NCBI RefSeq assembly: GCF_004363655.1
Contig: NZ_SNZH01000015.1
Span: forward strand, 1 to 64,000
Length of the DNA stretch: 64,000 nt
Source of the DNA: Tahibacter aquaticus
GTDB lineage: Bacteria > Pseudomonadota > Gammaproteobacteria > Xanthomonadales > Rhodanobacteraceae
Direction: 5' to 3'
Numbering within the stretch: position 1 is the first letter of the stretch; the number at the start of each line of letters is the position of its first letter. The notes under the pieces are model-generated. The model did no database searches. It saw nothing but the letters and a program-made list of their open reading frames with translations, and had not been told where the DNA came from. The position numbers and the translations under genes were made by a program. Of this stretch, positions 62,650 to 64,000 are shown piece after piece.

Positions 62650-63035
62650 TGGCTCGACATCTGACCGAATCGGACGCCCGGCTGGCTCTGCGCCAAGGGC
62701 GCGCCATCGAGCAGTTCCTGGGCGCCCGACTCGACGAGGGCGATCGGCTGCTGCGGTGGGTCCGCTGCCACACCGAACCGAGCGGGGCTCGGGTGGTGTC
62801 GCTGTTCGAGGTGTACGACGAGGGGCGGCCGGATTTCAGCGACTTGGTCGAGTTCGCCGCGTTCGACCCGGACGAACCGTACGGCGCAAACCGGTCGTTC
62901 GACACGCCGGAGGAGGCGTGGTCGCACTTGGTCAACACCGTGGGGGCGGCTCCGGAGAAATTTGTCGGAAGCGGCATCGCGGCGGAGGAATACCGAGATT
63001 TTGTGGCCGAGCATGGCTGGTGGCCGGCAGCTTGA
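62649..63035 (+). CDS. Probable immunity protein for the RHS toxin
   Basis: A 128-residue soluble acidic protein whose ATG overlaps the toxin stop (TGATG). It begins MARHLTESDARLALRQGRAI and contains VSLFEVYDEGRPDFSDLVEF and WSHLVNTVGAAPEKFVGS. Position, coupling, size and acidity are those of an immunity protein against a basic nuclease domain. Family name not recognised. Confidence 0.75.
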   Translation: MARHLTESDARLALRQGRAIEQFLGARLDEGDRLLRWVRCHTEPSGARVVSLFEVYDEGRPDFSDLVEFAAFDPDEPYGANRSFDTPEEAWSHLVNTVGAAPEKFVGSGIAAEEYRDFVAEHGWWPAA

Positions 63036-63093
63036 TCCGCGCCGCAGCCAAACGCGCTCGTTCGCACCACACGTTGAGAAGGACTTGCCAACT

Positions 63094-63882
63094 ATGACAG
63101 AGCCATCCCCATCCGACTGGCGCGACCACTGGCACGGGCGCACCGACCATCCATTTTTTGCGGCGCTTACGGAGCGAATCGAACCGTTCGGGTTCTCGTG
63201 GATCGGTGCGGACATCGACGACTATTCCGGCCTTGCACGGTGGGGCCGCCCGTTGTTCGACGATTACACGCTGGAGCTGTCGCTCACGGCGGTACACCCG
63301 AAATATTTGCGGGAGAGCCACTTTGGATTCCACGCGTCGATGTTCGTGGTGTCGCCGCGGCAAAAACAAGTGTGGGACGAGCTGCACCTGTGGGAGTGCG
63401 TGAAACTCCTGCCGGACCTATACGAGCAGGTGGGCGACCACGCCCCCACGGTCGCGCACATCTTCCTGGAACTGCTGCTCGATAAGTGGGATTCCGGAGG
63501 AAACCCGCCGGGAAGGCCGCGGTGGAATCGGGTGGCGAACGCGGATGCCGCTGTATGCGCGAACGATCTCGCTGCGTTGCTCGAACGGCATCTGCCTCGG
63601 ATTTTGGCGTACGTTGCCAGCGGGCCGGCGCTCGCCGATCTCTTGGTCAACCTGGAGGCTCTTCCTGGATACCCCGAAGACTGCGGGTTTGAATGCGAGG
63701 CGCGGAACGTATGTGCGTCGGTTCTGCTCCACGATCTCGGACGCACCGCCGAGGCGTGGCAAGCGTTGACGGCGGAAGAGCGGCGGGTGATCGCCGCCGG
63801 CGATGACCTGGATCCCGAGATGCTGGATGTTGTCCGCTGCCAAAACAAACGCCTGAAGCGCTGGATGAGCGCGGCTGGGTGA
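63094..63882 (+). CDS. Hypothetical 262-residue protein after immunity gene
   Basis: It starts at ATG 63094 with GAGAAGGAC upstream. Segments DDYTLELSLTAVHPKYLRES, MFVVSPRQKQVWDELHLWEC and LLERHLPRILAYVASGPALA look like a soluble alpha/beta protein with a helical C-terminal half. It follows the immunity gene by 58 bases and may be a second immunity protein or an unrelated cargo gene. Family not recognised. Confidence 0.65.
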   Translation: MTEPSPSDWRDHWHGRTDHPFFAALTERIEPFGFSWIGADIDDYSGLARWGRPLFDDYTLELSLTAVHPKYLRESHFGFHASMFVVSPRQKQVWDELHLWECVKLLPDLYEQVGDHAPTVAHIFLELLLDKWDSGGNPPGRPRWNRVANADAAVCANDLAALLERHLPRILAYVASGPALADLLVNLEALPGYPEDCGFECEARNVCASVLLHDLGRTAEAWQALTAEERRVIAAGDDLDPEMLDVVRCQNKRLKRWMSAAG

Positions 63883-63904
63883 ATCCGCAAGTGGCAAGTT
63901 CCAC

Positions 63905-64000
63905 TTAGTTGCTTTGTGCCAACGTTTCGAGTCGAGCTTTGGCTTCCTTTTTCCCCATGCCACGCAATGCAGCGATTCTCTGTATCTGCTCCTGACGCGG
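63905..64000 (-). CDS. Partial gene at right edge
   Basis: Only the last 31 codons are inside the window (PRQEQIQRIAALRGMGKKEA then KARLETLAQSN and a stop, complement of 63905-63907). It is a charged helix; too short to name. Confidence 0.55.
   Translation of the reverse strand, partial: PRQEQIQRIAALRGMGKKEAKARLETLAQSN

Overview
The window looks like a chromosome segment of a GC-rich gammaproteobacterium of the Lysobacterales (Xanthomonadales), probably Rhodanobacteraceae or a close relative. The evidence is the left 13 kb: trpD-trpC, a HAD phosphatase, a CRP-like regulator of the Clp type, a long-form speD, coq7, a glcF-like gene and rplM-rpsI, a neighbourhood typical of Xanthomonas relatives. 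Secreted proteins ending in motifs such as VFEDGFE also fit. No rRNA is present, so the genus is inference.

Positions 1-13,421 are core chromosome and end at a tRNA-Gln(CUG) gene. A tyrosine integrase starts 88 bases past the tRNA, and everything from there to the right edge looks like a large integrative island. No second copy of the tRNA 3' end was seen by eye, so the island probably continues past 64,000.

Island part 1 (13.5-25 kb) has a mobilisable element backbone (MobA/MobL relaxase, TraD-like small protein, candidate oriT). It carries two conflict modules: a UvrD-like helicase with a TIGR04141/DUF6119 protein, and a three-gene ABC-3C operon. Part 2 (25-33 kb) holds a gamma-mobile-trio recombination module (GmtY, GmtZ, GmtX), preceded by two short minus-strand RNA candidates. 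Directly after it is a lower-GC operon of an Mrr-like nuclease, a soluble histidine kinase and a single-domain response regulator. That combination suggests a phosphorelay-controlled nuclease defence system.

Part 3 (33-42 kb) holds a beta-helix secreted protein, several unknown genes, two apparent non-coding transcription units made of hairpin repeats, and a minus-strand operon of a metallo-beta-lactamase protein, a four-TM membrane protein and a large HEPN-like protein. Part 4 (42-51.7 kb) is an arsenic island: a plus-strand arsR-arsC-gapdh-arsJ operon and, after four further genes, a minus-strand MarR-ArsN1-flavoprotein-MFS group with shared operator palindromes. Part 5 (51.8-64 kb) holds a third hairpin-repeat RNA unit (seven copies of a 77-bp unit) next to a paralogue of the protein beside the second unit, then an island CsrA, a GIY-YIG protein, regulators with clear palindromic operators, and an RHS/HNH toxin with a likely immunity gene.

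The least familiar signals are the three promoter-hairpin repeat-terminator units with their paralogous ~175-residue proteins, and the Mrr/kinase/receiver operon.
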